DNA of 64,000 nucleotides. Source: Propionibacterium sp. oral taxon 192 str. F0372 (GTDB lineage Bacteria; Actinomycetota; Actinomycetes; Propionibacteriales; Propionibacteriaceae). The DNA lies in NCBI RefSeq assembly GCF_000413315.1, contig NZ_KE340298.1, positions 62,001-126,000 on the forward strand, in the 5' to 3' direction. The stretch's first letter is position 1. Every line of letters begins with the position of its first letter. Made by a program: the position numbers and the translations under genes. Positions 29,315 through 38,850 of this stretch are shown in pieces. The notes under the pieces are model-generated. The model worked only from the letters and a program-made list of their open reading frames with translations. It searched no databases and had not been told where the DNA came from.

Positions 29315-30456
29315 CTGATGACCACATCGGGGGTGCCGGAGGAAGTGAAGGAATCGGCGATTTTGTTCGCCTCGGTGATAAGGGTCTCCACGATCTGGTT
29401 TTCCGGCACCGTGGCGATGACCTCGCCCTTCACGAAGATCTGACCGCGCCCGTTACCTGAAGCCACCCCGAGATCCGCCTCGCGAGCCTCACCAGGGCCA
29501 TTCACCACACACCCCATCACCGCGACCCGGATCGGTACCGCGAAATGTTTCAGTGCTTCGTTGACATCGGCGGCCAAGGTGTAAACGTCGACCTGAGCCC
29601 GGCCACAAGAGGGGCAGGAGACAATCTCAAACTGGCGCGGACGCAAGTTGAGTGACTCGAGAATCTTGATGCCAACCTTGACCTCTTCCACCGGCGGTGC
29701 AGACAGGGAAACCCGGATGGTGTCTCCGATCCCCTCGGCGAGCAAGGCGCCGAAAGCCACCGAGGATTTGATGGTTCCCTGGAAGGCGGGCCCGGCCTCG
29801 GTGACTCCCAAGTGCAATGGATAGTCACATGCCGAGGAAAGCCTGCGATAAGCCTCCACCATGATCACCGGATCGTGATGCTTGACCGAGATCACGAAAT
29901 CGTGGAAATCAACTTCCTCGAAGAGCTTCGCCTCGTTGAGAGCCGATTGCACCAAGGCCCCAGCCGGGTCCGATTTGTACATGACCATGAGTCGCTTGTC
30001 CAAGGATCCAGCGTTGATCCCGATGCGCAGCCCGGTACCATTCTGGCGCGCAGCGATGGCGATGTCAGCGATCTTGTCGTCGAAGGCCTTGATGTTACCC
30101 GGGTTGACCCGGACCCCAGCGCATCCTGCATCAATAGCTGCAAAGACATAGCGGGGCTGGAAGTGAATATCTGCAACGACGGGGATCTTCGATTTCGCAG
30201 CGATCGCAGGAAGAGCATCCGCGTCATCCTGGGAGGGAACCGCGACTCGCACGATGTCGCAACCAGCAGCGGTGAGTTCCGCGATCTGTTGCAGAGTGGC
30301 ATTGATGTCCGAGGTGAGTGTGGTGGTCATCGACTGCACCGAGACCGGCGCATCACCACCAACCCAGCGGTCGCCGACCCGGACCTTTCGGGTGACCCTG
30401 CGCGTGGCTAGTACTCGCGGGCTCTCCACGGCCGGGGTTCCCAGATTGATGCTCAT
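29311..30456 (-). CDS. ispG: 4-hydroxy-3-methylbut-2-enyl-diphosphate synthase
   Basis: Converts MEcPP to HMBPP in the non-mevalonate isoprenoid pathway, using a [4Fe-4S] cluster. It has 381 residues: an N-terminal TIM barrel ([26 protein letters not shown]) and a C-terminal cluster domain with Cys281, Cys284, Cys316 and the PGE glutamate Glu323. Start ATG 30456 is set by GAGGAA nine bases upstream; a GTG nine bases earlier touches that site. Cluster supply presumably comes from the SUF operon in this window. Confidence 0.97.
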   Translation of the reverse strand: MSINLGTPAVESPRVLATRRVTRKVRVGDRWVGGDAPVSVQSMTTTLTSDINATLQQIAELTAAGCDIVRVAVPSQDDADALPAIAAKSKIPVVADIHFQPRYVFAAIDAGCAGVRVNPGNIKAFDDKIADIAIAARQNGTGLRIGINAGSLDKRLMVMYKSDPAGALVQSALNEAKLFEEVDFHDFVISVKHHDPVIMVEAYRRLSSACDYPLHLGVTEAGPAFQGTIKSSVAFGALLAEGIGDTIRVSLSAPPVEEVKVGIKILESLNLRPRQFEIVSCPSCGRAQVDVYTLAADVNEALKHFAVPIRVAVMGCVVNGPGEAREADLGVASGNGRGQIFVKGEVIATVPENQIVETLITEANKIADSFTSSGTPDVVIS

Positions 30457-30550
30457 CGACTTCACTTCCTCAGATCAATTGCATGTCCAGACTAGCCGGG
30501 TCGACGGCTGTACACCCAGAACTGTGACCAGCCTCAGCAAACCCGATAGC

Positions 30551-31012
30551 TCAGGCCACTAGGTCCACACCGGGGTCACCGGTTGCCAAGATCAATCCGT
30601 CGATCTCCAGGGGCTGCCAAGCGACGATACGGCCGACACCGGTCCAGTTGAGCCGACTGGGATCACTGATGAGTTTCGCATCGCAAATGATCACGACGTC
30701 ACAGCCGATGTCCACGACACCCTGGACGGCATCGCTGCCGGTACGGACCTCGACCTCGGGAAGTTCCCAATCAAGGATGCCTGCATCAGTGGCCATCTCC
30801 CGATGCCGGGAGCGATAGAGAAGCTCCGCGTACTCGTCAGTGATCCCCAAGCGCAGCGGAGTGAAATCCATGACGAGTTCAGCGAGCCGATCGGGGTCTG
30901 CGCCGTCATCGACCAGCCCATCAATCATGAAATCACCACGGTGGGCGCCAATGTGGGCAAGGATCTCGACGCCCCGGATGGAGCGAGGACCGATGACGAT
31001 GACACTGATCAC
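30551..31012 (-). CDS. Short DXR N-terminal-domain-like protein (possible dxr remnant)
   Basis: About 153 residues from GTG 31012. The sequence follows the DXP reductoisomerase NADPH-binding domain: a first strand VIVIGPRSIRG where DXR has LGSTGSIG, then a helix, DGLVDDGADPDRLAELVMDF (DXR: G.N...L..Q...F), a TDE segment, and a late CDVVIICDA strand. The nucleotide loop is degenerate, and the catalytic and C-terminal domains of the normal roughly 390-residue enzyme are absent. It lies directly upstream of ispG, the usual place of dxr-rseP. It may be a pseudo-enzyme or a decayed gene. The start is uncertain; it is divergent from the next gene by 70 bases. Confidence 0.55.
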   Translation of the reverse strand: MISVIVIGPRSIRGVEILAHIGAHRGDFMIDGLVDDGADPDRLAELVMDFTPLRLGITDEYAELLYRSRHREMATDAGILDWELPEVEVRTGSDAVQGVVDIGCDVVIICDAKLISDPSRLNWTGVGRIVAWQPLEIDGLILATGDPGVDLVA

Positions 31013-31051
31013 CCGCTCAGTCTTGCACCAATGCCGGAACCCGCCAACCGG

Positions 31052-31057
31052 TAGGGT
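31052..31057 (+). promoter_or_regulatory. -10 box of the LOG-like gene
   Basis: TAGGGT fits TANNNT and lies 25 bases before ATG 31083, leaving a short leader that contains the GAGGAG ribosome-binding site. No clear -35 is visible. Confidence 0.35.
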
Positions 31058-31082
31058 TGGTTCAACCCCGACGAGGAGAACG

Positions 31083-32234
31083 ATGAACACCAGCCACATG
31101 CCCACCTTGGAGATCGAGTCCTTGGAGCAGTGGGACATCCACGTCAGCGGCGTCGGGGCAATCACTGGTTGGGTGGTGCAGTCCGTGGACCTCACCGAAC
31201 GCTCCGCCGACCTGACCCGGCTCGATCCGCACGCGGCGATTTTCCTGGGCTGTCGATTCGCCGATGGCGTTATCGAGGACCTCCAGGAGCGGGGAGCCCT
31301 GATCTTCCCTACCCTGCCCGATCTTCCCTTCGACCCCTACCGGGCGCGACTGTGGTCGGCCACCGGCCTGTACGGAGAGCTGAGCACTGGTGCTGTCTAC
31401 GCCAATACCACCGATGCCCAGATCTACGCCTGGTATACCTCCCGCCCTAAGCCCACCCCGCTGGAGGACACCCTGGCGATGAGCCTGCATGACCACGCCA
31501 TCACCGATGCACTGCTGGAGTACTTGGCCGATATCGCTCCCGGCGACACAGTGGGGATCATGGGCGGTCATGCCCTGCAACGCGACTCCGACGGTTATCT
31601 CGGCGCTGCCCGGCTGGCTTCCCGGTTGTCCCGGGCCGGGTGCACAATCCTCACCGGGGGTGGGCCAGGAGCCATGGAGGCAGCCAATCTCGGCGCCCAC
31701 CTCGCGGGACAACCAGCGGTCCTACGCCAGGCCATCAACCATTTAATGACCTTCCCTGATTTCATCGCCGACCCGACGATGTGGGTGGCCTCCGCCCTGG
31801 AAGTGCTCGCATCTACCCATCCCACGGGACGCTCAGTAGGCATCCCGACGTGGTTCTATGGCCACGAACCGACCAATGTCTTCGCATCGGTGATCGCCAA
31901 GTATTTCTCCAACGCCCTGCGTGAAGACATCCTGTTGGCCCAGTGCCGTGGCGGCATCGTCTACCTTCCCGGAGCCGCAGGTACCGTCCAGGAAGTCTTC
32001 CAAGCCGCCACCGCCAATTACTACGCTGCCGATCCCTCGGGGGTGGTGCCCATGGTCTTCGTCGGCGTCGAGTACTGGACCGAGACACTGCCGGTGTGGC
32101 CGCTCATCTCCCTGCTGGGGCGCGAGCGCACCCTGGGCGAACGGATCAAACTAGTCGGCGAAGTCGACGAGGCCGCCGATCATCTACTCGAGCTGCGGAC
32201 CGACCGCGGCATCGACGTGACCCGCTCGTCCTAA
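31083..32234 (+). CDS. Predicted nucleotide-binding (LOG/Rossmann-like) protein
   Basis: A 383-residue protein. The C-terminal ~230 residues hold the LOG/lysine-decarboxylase-like Rossmann fold: GIMGGHALQRD, TGGGPGAMEAANLGA, and YLPGAAGTVQEVF, a variant of the PGGxGTxxE motif of phosphoribohydrolases. About 150 extra N-terminal residues are unrelated to LOG enzymes. The start is fixed by GAGGAGAACG before ATG 31083. Substrate unknown; nucleoside monophosphate hydrolysis is the family precedent. Confidence 0.75.
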   Translation: MNTSHMPTLEIESLEQWDIHVSGVGAITGWVVQSVDLTERSADLTRLDPHAAIFLGCRFADGVIEDLQERGALIFPTLPDLPFDPYRARLWSATGLYGELSTGAVYANTTDAQIYAWYTSRPKPTPLEDTLAMSLHDHAITDALLEYLADIAPGDTVGIMGGHALQRDSDGYLGAARLASRLSRAGCTILTGGGPGAMEAANLGAHLAGQPAVLRQAINHLMTFPDFIADPTMWVASALEVLASTHPTGRSVGIPTWFYGHEPTNVFASVIAKYFSNALREDILLAQCRGGIVYLPGAAGTVQEVFQAATANYYAADPSGVVPMVFVGVEYWTETLPVWPLISLLGRERTLGERIKLVGEVDEAADHLLELRTDRGIDVTRSS

Positions 32235-32309
32235 CCACGATCACTGTCCGGTTGAATGCCATCCATAACTGAGAAACCACACCGTGGGATGCATGACGCA
32301 TCAACGCCC

Positions 32310-33455
32310 TCAGACAAACTCGGCTTCTGCACTATCTAGGTTCGCAGCCAACTGCCCACAGGCACCGTCGATGTCCGAGCCGCGGGTATCGCGTACCGTC
32401 ACTGGAACCCCGGCGCATTCAAGGTGGGCGACAAATGCTTTCTCGTCCTCGCGTCGTGAGGCAGTCCACCTGGATCCCGGCGTGGGGTTGAGCGGAATCA
32501 GGTTCACGTGGAACCAGCCGAAGTCACCACGGGATTTTAGGCGTTTGGCCAGCAGATCCGCCCGCCATGATTGGTCGTTGATATCCTTGATCAGGATGTA
32601 TTCGATGGACACCCTGCGACGGGTCACCCGGGCATGGTTCCATGCCGCGTCGAGCACAGCGTCGACATTGAAATGCTTGTTCAACGGCACGATTTCATCA
32701 CGCAGTTCGTCGTCGGGTGCGTGTAGTGAAACGGCAAGGGTCACTGGAAGCCCCTCGGTGGCCAGTTGCTCCATCCGTGGAACCATGCCGACGGTAGACA
32801 CAGTGATGCCGCGTGCCGAGATTCCCAGCCCGTCGGGAACCGGGGCGTGAATAGTTCGGATCGCGTTAACCACCGCCCGGTAGTTGGCCATCGGCTCGCC
32901 CATACCCATGAAGACGACGTTGTTGATCCGACCTGGCCCCCCGGGTAACTCGCCTGCCCCCAGTCGTCGGGCCGCATCGTGCACCTGCCATATGATCTCT
33001 GCAGTGGTCAGATTACGTTGCAGCCCACCTTGACCTGTGGCACAGAACGGGCAGGCCATCCCGCACCCTGCCTCGGAGGAGATGCAGATCGTGGTGCGTC
33101 CCGGATAGCGCATGAGAACCGATTCGATGAGGGCTCCATCAAAGGCCCGCCATCCCGTCTTGACGGTCATACCCTCATCCGCAATGAGGTCCCTGAGGTT
33201 AGTCAGCAGGGTCGGGAACCACTTCTCAGCAACTTGGTCCCGGACCTCTCGTGGCAGATCGGTCCAACTCGACGGGTCATTCGACGAACGAGCGAACCAA
33301 TTGGTGGAAATCTGCCTTGCCCGGAACTTGGGCAGGCCGGCCCCGACGACTGCCTCGACACGCTCATCGACCCCCATGTCCATCCAGTGTCCGGGGGGCT
33401 TGGGACGCCTGGGATTGAATTTTCCGGTGAAGTCGATCGGTTCCGTCACGATCAT
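32310..33455 (-). CDS. rlmN: Dual-specificity 23S rRNA/tRNA adenine-C2 methyltransferase RlmN
   Basis: A radical-SAM enzyme that methylates A2503 of 23S rRNA and A37 of tRNAs. It has 381 residues. The cluster motif CxxxCxxC is Cys131, Cys135, Cys138; the GMGEPMANY motif binds SAM; and a late DIDGACGQL supplies the methyl-carrying Cys (366). ATG 33455 overlaps the cdsA stop (ATGA). Last gene of the rpsB-to-rlmN run. Confidence 0.96.
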   Translation of the reverse strand: MIVTEPIDFTGKFNPRRPKPPGHWMDMGVDERVEAVVGAGLPKFRARQISTNWFARSSNDPSSWTDLPREVRDQVAEKWFPTLLTNLRDLIADEGMTVKTGWRAFDGALIESVLMRYPGRTTICISSEAGCGMACPFCATGQGGLQRNLTTAEIIWQVHDAARRLGAGELPGGPGRINNVVFMGMGEPMANYRAVVNAIRTIHAPVPDGLGISARGITVSTVGMVPRMEQLATEGLPVTLAVSLHAPDDELRDEIVPLNKHFNVDAVLDAAWNHARVTRRRVSIEYILIKDINDQSWRADLLAKRLKSRGDFGWFHVNLIPLNPTPGSRWTASRREDEKAFVAHLECAGVPVTVRDTRGSDIDGACGQLAANLDSAEAEFV

Positions 33456-34408
33456 CCAACCAACAACAACATCGACAACCAAGCAAGCGGGGCGGCAATC
33501 AGCAGGGAATCCAGCCGGTCCATCGCTCCCCCGTGCCCGGGGATCACCCGGCCCATGTCCTTGATACCTGCCTGACGCTTGAGCATCGACTCGATCAAGT
33601 CACCGACGGTCGCCGCAATAGATAGCAGCACGCCGATGATGATCCCGGCCCACCAGCTGGCACCAATCATCAGCGGGGCGATGATGGCACCCACCAGACC
33701 GGTGATGGCGACAGCTCCCAGGGTTCCCTCCCAAGTCTTACTCGGGGAGATGTGGGGCACCATCCTGCGGCGCCCCGCCAAGGAACCTACCGCATAGGCG
33801 GCAGTGTCGGAGCCGGGCACCAGCAGGAAGTAGAGGATCAACCGTAAATGGCCCTCGGGTTGAACCAACAACAGCATCAGCGTGGATAACAGCATCGGCA
33901 AATAACCAATGATGAACAGTGAGGCCGATGCGTCGCGCATGAATCCTTCCACCGGCCCCCGCAGCCTCACGACGAGACATGCGATGACCATCAAGGTGAG
34001 CGCGGCGAGCACCGTCCCGAATCCGGCAGTCATTCCCCATCGCAAAGCAACGATGTAGCCGATGGCTAGGGTCAGCGGCGAACCGATAGCAATCGGCGTG
34101 AAAGCGGCATGCATCCGGCGCCTGCTAAAGGCTCGGGTCAGTTCAAATCCACCGGCCAGGGCACAGGCGATCAGGAAGGCGATGAACCCCCAGTGCCATA
34201 GCAGCAGGGACCCTAGGATCCACGCGTACAAGATGATGGCCGAGGCGATCGCCACCGGCAGATTCCTGCCGGTGGTGCGTCGCCTTGGTTCGGCGGGAAC
34301 ACTGACCACCATTGCCTCCGGTAGGGTGGACGCGGGACGGGCTGGCATCCCTCTGGCTGGACCTCCGGTGGGTTCCCCGCGTCTGGCGGGCCCCCGTTCG
34401 TCCGACAT
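33452..34408 (-). CDS. cdsA: Phosphatidate cytidylyltransferase
   Basis: Makes CDP-diacylglycerol from phosphatidate and CTP in the membrane. It has 318 residues. A basic Pro-rich N-terminal tail (about 1-50) precedes roughly eight hydrophobic helices; the family signature near the C-terminus reads [12 protein letters not shown]...[21 protein letters not shown], with a glycine-rich catalytic GHGG. It is coupled to rlmN by a four-base overlap and follows frr by one base. Confidence 0.95.
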   Translation of the reverse strand: MSDERGPARRGEPTGGPARGMPARPASTLPEAMVVSVPAEPRRRTTGRNLPVAIASAIILYAWILGSLLLWHWGFIAFLIACALAGGFELTRAFSRRRMHAAFTPIAIGSPLTLAIGYIVALRWGMTAGFGTVLAALTLMVIACLVVRLRGPVEGFMRDASASLFIIGYLPMLLSTLMLLLVQPEGHLRLILYFLLVPGSDTAAYAVGSLAGRRRMVPHISPSKTWEGTLGAVAITGLVGAIIAPLMIGASWWAGIIIGVLLSIAATVGDLIESMLKRQAGIKDMGRVIPGHGGAMDRLDSLLIAAPLAWLSMLLLVG

Positions 34409-34409
34409 C

Positions 34410-34967
34410 TCAGACCGCCATCAGCTCGGCCTCTTTGGCCTTCAGTAACTTGTCGATCTCCTCGGTGGCCTTCTTGGTCTCATCATCGAGGCGCCTCTCG
34501 GCCTTCTTGGCCTCGTCCTCGCCGACCTCCTTGTCCTTCTCAGCCTTCTTGATCTGGTCGATGGCGTTGCGTCGCACACCGCGGATGGAAATCTTGGCAT
34601 CTTCGGCCTTAGCCTTGACGATCTTGATGTACTCTTTGCGGCGCTCCTCAGTGAGCTCGGGCAACACAACGCGGATGGACTTCCCGTCGGAGGCCGGATT
34701 CACTCCTAAATCGGAATCCCGGATGGCCTTCTCGATGGCATTTAGCGCAGATGCATCGAAGGGGTTGATCAACATTACGCGTGGCTCCGGCGACTGGAAG
34801 GTAGCCAGTTGCTGCAGCGGCGTGGGAATGCCGTAGTATTCGGCCTGGATCTTGTCGAACATGGCGGGAGTGGCGCGCCCGGTGCGCACCGTGGCGAAGT
34901 CCGAACGAGCGAAGTCGATGGCACTGCTCATCTTCTTCACTGCTTGGTTGAGAATATCGTCGATCAC
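34410..34967 (-). CDS. frr: Ribosome recycling factor
   Basis: With EF-G, splits post-termination ribosomes. It has 185 residues: long three-helix bundle segments (IDFARSDFATVRTGRATPAMFD, GVRRNAIDQIKKAEKDKE) around a small beta/alpha domain. The start is GTG 34967 with GGAAGG upstream. Its position between pyrH and cdsA is the canonical arrangement. Confidence 0.97.
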   Translation of the reverse strand: MIDDILNQAVKKMSSAIDFARSDFATVRTGRATPAMFDKIQAEYYGIPTPLQQLATFQSPEPRVMLINPFDASALNAIEKAIRDSDLGVNPASDGKSIRVVLPELTEERRKEYIKIVKAKAEDAKISIRGVRRNAIDQIKKAEKDKEVGEDEAKKAERRLDDETKKATEEIDKLLKAKEAELMAV

Positions 34968-35006
34968 GTGTTTGCCTTCCGGAATAGTGATGGTGATTCT
35001 GGCTGG

Positions 35007-35720
35007 TCAGGGGTGGACCCAAGTGCCGATGCGCTCGCCGGCCACTGCCCGACCAATGTTCGACTCATCGTCGAGACCGAAGAAGAGCATGTCCAGGTGG
35101 TTGTCACGAGCCAGGGAGATGGCCGTGGCATCTGCGACCTTGAGCCCAGCGGTGAGGAATTCATCGTAGGTGAGCTCCTCGAAACGTTTCGCATCCGGGT
35201 TCGTCTTGGGATCGGAATCGTAGACCGCATCCACGCCATTCTTGCCCATCAACAGGATCTCAGCCGCGATCTCCAAGGCCCGCTGCGCTGCGACCGTGTC
35301 GGTGGAAAAATAAGGCATCCCCGAGCCTGCACCAAAGATGACCACGCGCCCCTTTTCCAAATGGCGTTCGGCACGGCGCGGGATGTAAGGCTCGGCGACC
35401 TGCCCCATCGTGATAGCCGACTGCACCCGGGTGGGTGCTCCTTCCTTTTCCAGGAAGTCTTGCAGGGCCAGCGAGTTCATTACGGTTCCCAGCATGCCGA
35501 TGTAGTCGGCACGATCTCGGTCCATGCCACCACGTTGCAGTTCGGCCCCACGAAAGTAGTTGCCGCCACCGACGACGACAGCCACTTGGGTGCCATTGGC
35601 GATTAGGCTGGCGATCTGTTTGGCGACCGATCGCACGACAAGAGGATCGACGCCGAGCCGTCCCCCACCGAAGGCCTCCCCGGAGAGCTTGAGCAGTACA
35701 CGCTTGTAGGGTTCGGTCAT
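35007..35720 (-). CDS. pyrH: UMP kinase
   Basis: Phosphorylates UMP to UDP, allosterically controlled by GTP and UTP. It has 237 residues of the amino-acid-kinase fold: [14 protein letters not shown], the glycine-rich [27 protein letters not shown], and a late GTWV end. The start is ATG 35720 with CGGAGG seven bases upstream; 22 further in-frame residues are not family-like. It lies between tsf and frr; the tsf terminator intervenes, so pyrH probably also has its own promoter. Confidence 0.97.
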   Translation of the reverse strand: MTEPYKRVLLKLSGEAFGGGRLGVDPLVVRSVAKQIASLIANGTQVAVVVGGGNYFRGAELQRGGMDRDRADYIGMLGTVMNSLALQDFLEKEGAPTRVQSAITMGQVAEPYIPRRAERHLEKGRVVIFGAGSGMPYFSTDTVAAQRALEIAAEILLMGKNGVDAVYDSDPKTNPDAKRFEELTYDEFLTAGLKVADATAISLARDNHLDMLFFGLDDESNIGRAVAGERIGTWVHP

Positions 35721-35816
35721 CGACAAACCTCCGAGGCTCGAAGTGGTTGGCGACCACTCTAGCGACGTACGAGCCTCCAAGACCATTTGGTACCTCCTTA
35801 CGCCCGGGCAAGAGGA

Positions 35817-35842
35817 AGGGGCGGTCCTGCAGGACCGCCCCT
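35817..35842 (-). terminator. Terminator hairpin downstream of tsf
   Basis: A perfect 11-bp stem AGGGGCGGTCC / GGACCGCCCCT around TGCA begins 16 bases past the tsf stop. On the minus strand TTCCTCTTG follows, weakly U-rich. Confidence 0.65.
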
Positions 35843-35858
35843 CACCAAATGCCAGTAA

Positions 35859-36668
35859 TCAGGCGCCGACAACGAAACGCACGAAGCGTTTGATGGTCAC
35901 ACCCGCATCCGCGGCAAGCTTGCCAACGGTCTTCTTGTCGTCGGAGATCGACTGCTGTTCGAGCAGGACGGTCTCTTTGTAGAAGCCATTCACGCGGCCC
36001 TCGACGATCCTCGGGATGATCTTCTCGGGCTTGCCCTCCTCAAGGGCGGTCTCCTCGGCAATCCGCTGCTCGCGCCCGACAACCTCGGCCGGAACATCTT
36101 CACGAGAAACGTAATCGGGACGCATTGAGGCGATCTGCAGGGCGACACCGTGGACGAACTCGGCGTTGTCGCCCTCGTACTCGACCAGGACACCAACCTG
36201 CGGAGGCAGATCCTGGGCACGACGGTGCAGGTAGGTGTGGACGTTGCCGTCGAAACGGGCGACGTTCGCCAGCACCAGCTTCTCGCCGATCTTGGCCTCA
36301 AGGGCCGCCACGGCGTCGGCGATGGTGGTGTCACCCAACGGCAGAGCCAGGGCGGAATCGGCATCGGAGACCTTCGCGTCCTCCACGGCGGTAACGATCG
36401 CATCGGCTAGGTCGACGAACTCCTGGTTCTTGGCGACGAAATCGGTCTCGGAGGAGAACTGGATCAACGACGAGCCCTTGGCTGCGACCAGACCATTGTT
36501 CGCCGAGCGGTCCGAACGCTTGGCGGCCTTGGCTGCACCCGACACACGGAGCAACTCGACGGCGCGCTCAAAGTCGCCCTCGGCCTCGGTGAGAGCCTTC
36601 TTTGCGTCCATCATGCCGGCGCCAGTCATGTCGCGCAGTTTTTTCACATCAGCGGCGGTGATAGCCAT
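35859..36668 (-). CDS. tsf: Translation elongation factor Ts
   Basis: A guanine nucleotide exchange factor for EF-Tu. It has 269 residues. An N-terminal UBA-like domain ([24 protein letters not shown]) is followed by the core domain with [10 protein letters not shown], which inserts into EF-Tu. Start ATG 36668; the much longer in-frame extension overlaps the rpsB gene and is discarded. It is co-transcribed with rpsB (34-base gap). Confidence 0.97.
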   Translation of the reverse strand: MAITAADVKKLRDMTGAGMMDAKKALTEAEGDFERAVELLRVSGAAKAAKRSDRSANNGLVAAKGSSLIQFSSETDFVAKNQEFVDLADAIVTAVEDAKVSDADSALALPLGDTTIADAVAALEAKIGEKLVLANVARFDGNVHTYLHRRAQDLPPQVGVLVEYEGDNAEFVHGVALQIASMRPDYVSREDVPAEVVGREQRIAEETALEEGKPEKIIPRIVEGRVNGFYKETVLLEQQSISDDKKTVGKLAADAGVTIKRFVRFVVGA

Positions 36669-36702
36669 TGCTGTTTCCTGTCTTGTGGGAAGTGGTGTCG
36701 GG

Positions 36703-37524
36703 TCAGTTGGTCTCGCTGGAGGAGGAATCGACATCCTCAATGGCCTCGGCTTGCTCAGAAGCTCCGAGGAGTTCGCGCTCCCAGTCTGGCATGGGCTCGG
36801 CGGCCGGCTGATCCGGGGAAGTGACGCCACCGGTGGAGCGGGCAACCAGACCGTCGGCGACGGCGTCGGCGATGATACGGGTCAGCAGGGACACCGAACG
36901 GATGGCGTCGTCATTACCTGGTATTGGGTGATCGACCTCGTCGGGATCGCAGTTGGTGTCCAAAATGGCGACGACCGGGATGTGCAACTTGCGGGCCTCG
37001 TCAATGGCCAAATGTTCCTTCTTGGTGTCGACTACCCACACAGCCTGGGGAAGCCCAACCATGTCACGGATGCCACCGAGGGACTTCTCCAACTTGTCCT
37101 TCTCGCGGCGCAGACCGAGCAGTTCCTTTTTAGTGAGCCCCCCCGGAACGACGTTCTCCAAGTCCATCGACTCAAGTTCCTTGAGACGAGCGGTGCGCTT
37201 GGAGATGGTCTGATGGTTAGTCAGCATGCCGCCCAACCAACGCTGGTTCACGTAGGGCATACCGACCCGAGTGGCTTGCTCGGCAATAGACTCCTGGGCC
37301 TGCTTCTTGGTACCGACGAACAGTATCTGCCCGCCACGGGCAACCAAGGAAGAGACGTAGGCATAAGCGCGATCAATGTAGGTCAGCGACTTGCGGACGT
37401 CGATGATGTAGATGCCGTTTCGCTCGTTGAAAATGAAACGCTTCATCTTCGGGTTCCAACGACGAGTCTGGTGTCCGAAGTGGACACCGCTCTCCAAGAG
37501 CTGGCGCGTGGTCACGACGGCCAT
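36703..37524 (-). CDS. rpsB: 30S ribosomal protein S2
   Basis: A 273-residue protein on the solvent side of the 30S head-body junction. Conserved blocks include [28 protein letters not shown], and [28 protein letters not shown]. An acidic C-terminal tail ([11 protein letters not shown]) is typical of Actinobacteria. It is preceded by a long leader containing two perfect inverted repeats that could mediate S2 autoregulation. Confidence 0.97.
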   Translation of the reverse strand: MAVVTTRQLLESGVHFGHQTRRWNPKMKRFIFNERNGIYIIDVRKSLTYIDRAYAYVSSLVARGGQILFVGTKKQAQESIAEQATRVGMPYVNQRWLGGMLTNHQTISKRTARLKELESMDLENVVPGGLTKKELLGLRREKDKLEKSLGGIRDMVGLPQAVWVVDTKKEHLAIDEARKLHIPVVAILDTNCDPDEVDHPIPGNDDAIRSVSLLTRIIADAVADGLVARSTGGVTSPDQPAAEPMPDWERELLGASEQAEAIEDVDSSSSETN

Positions 37525-37657
37525 GGTGGTCCTTTCCTACCGGACTTCCGAGCATTCGTGCCCGGGGAATCCGGCCATTCGGGTGGGCATCAGCCCACGT
37601 GGTTCGACGAATCCCAGGCTCTCCCGGGTTTCCCTGATGCATCAGAACCAAGCGCCG

Positions 37658-37677
37658 ACATGTGTGGTGACACATGT
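37658..37677. promoter_or_regulatory. 8-bp inverted repeat upstream of rpsB
   Basis: ACATGTGT-GGTG-ACACATGT, perfect arms with a four-base spacer. It could be an operator or, in RNA, a GNRA-like-capped hairpin in the rpsB leader. Confidence 0.45.
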
Positions 37678-37697
37678 GCGGACCGTGCCCAGTTCCC

Positions 37698-37712
37698 CGG
37701 ATGTGACATCCG
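37698..37712. promoter_or_regulatory. 7-bp inverted repeat upstream of rpsB
   Basis: CGGATGT-G-ACATCCG, perfect arms around one base, a spacing that favours protein binding to DNA over an RNA hairpin. Confidence 0.4.
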
Positions 37713-37868
37713 AAAATATGCATGCGACGTCAACTCGCCGAAACGAGCTGCCCGGTCATCATATGCCCCGGCTGACGATCCGGCAATCCGGTGCAGTCCG
37801 AGCTCATGGTTGTGCACAGACCCTCGGTGATCTGAACATCCGGGAACCTCGACGACGATCCTCAGGGC

Positions 37869-38783
37869 ATGAGAAAACTGCTGCTCATCATCGTGCTGGC
37901 AGGCCTGCTGTGCACATCTGACATTTCCGAGGCTCACGGTAATCCCGCATCGCCGGGACGGGTGATTCCTGTTGCGGGCAAGATACTGCGTCGTTTCCAG
38001 ATGGGCGAGTCCGACTGGTCCCCCGGTCATCGGGGAGTGGATCTCGCCGGTATCGAAGGGCAGCAGGTGGTCTCCCCCGAATCTGGGGTGGTCTCATGGG
38101 TCGGACGGATCAACGGGGTGCCGATGATGTCGATCCAGCACCCCGACGGCACGCGTTCTACCTTCCAGCCGGTCACCACCTCACTCGCCACCGGTGCGGT
38201 AGTCTTCGCCGGCCAACCGGTAGCCATTCTCGTCACCGGCCACTGCGACGGTAGTGATGTCTGCCTTCACTGGGGAGTCCGCCGCGGGGAAACCTATCTG
38301 GACCCCCTCGTCTGGCTGGGTGGGGACACACCCCGGGTACGTTTGCTGAGCGCCGACGCCACTCCACGCGTCACCCCGCCGTTTGGTGGCACCGGCATCA
38401 TGCCGACCGGTGATCTCCCGGTGCCGGGCCCGATCACCTCAGGATTCGGGCCACGGACCAATCCGATCAGTGGCCGTCAGGAGTTCCACGACGGTGTCGA
38501 CATCGGGGCGAACTGCGGTACCCCGGTAGCCACCTTGTGGGCTGGGATTGTGCGACGGGCGACCACGGTGGGCGGTTTCGGGTTGCGGGTGGAGGTGGAC
38601 CACGGCAATGGTCTATCCACGTCCTATTCCCACTTAGAACGAATCGATGTGTCAGGTGGGCAGCAACTCACTGCGGGCAGCATCGTAGGTGCAGTCGGCA
38701 CGACCGGATACTCAACCGGCTGCCATCTGCACTACTCAATGGTGCGCAACGACATCACCGTCGATCCCCTGGGGGTGCACTGA
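37869..38783 (+). CDS. Secreted protein with two tandem M23 (LytM) peptidase domains
   Basis: A 304-residue peptidoglycan-hydrolase-type protein with a signal peptide (KLLLIIVLAGLLCTS). Domain 1 (about 34-150) has zinc ligands His54, Asp58 and His134 in CLHWG, matching the single-domain M23 protein often encoded next to rpsB in Actinobacteria. Domain 2 (about 185-304) is a canonical LytM domain with His207, Asp211 and the HLH pair His286/His288. In domain 1 the first His of HxH is Cys, so its activity is doubtful; domain 2 looks active. It is divergent from rpsB. Confidence 0.88.
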   Translation: MRKLLLIIVLAGLLCTSDISEAHGNPASPGRVIPVAGKILRRFQMGESDWSPGHRGVDLAGIEGQQVVSPESGVVSWVGRINGVPMMSIQHPDGTRSTFQPVTTSLATGAVVFAGQPVAILVTGHCDGSDVCLHWGVRRGETYLDPLVWLGGDTPRVRLLSADATPRVTPPFGGTGIMPTGDLPVPGPITSGFGPRTNPISGRQEFHDGVDIGANCGTPVATLWAGIVRRATTVGGFGLRVEVDHGNGLSTSYSHLERIDVSGGQQLTAGSIVGAVGTTGYSTGCHLHYSMVRNDITVDPLGVH

Positions 38784-38850
38784 ATACCGTCATGTTGCAA
38801 GGCAGCAAGCCCAGGACCCCGGCTATGGATTAACCCGGTGGATCGGATGG

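Larger units (their letters stand above)
37525..37868. other. Divergent rpsB / M23 intergenic region
   Basis: No gene is supported. The stretch carries two perfect inverted repeats (37658-37677 and 37698-37712) separated by 20 bases. On the rpsB side they would lie 134-190 nt before the rpsB start codon. A TTGACG hexamer is present on the minus strand near 37733, but no well-spaced -10 is obvious. Confidence 0.5.

Noticed and set aside
36235-37830. A 531-codon open frame on the plus strand
   Set aside because: It runs antisense through tsf and rpsB, has no domain-like sequence, and is a typical GC-rich shadow frame of highly conserved genes.
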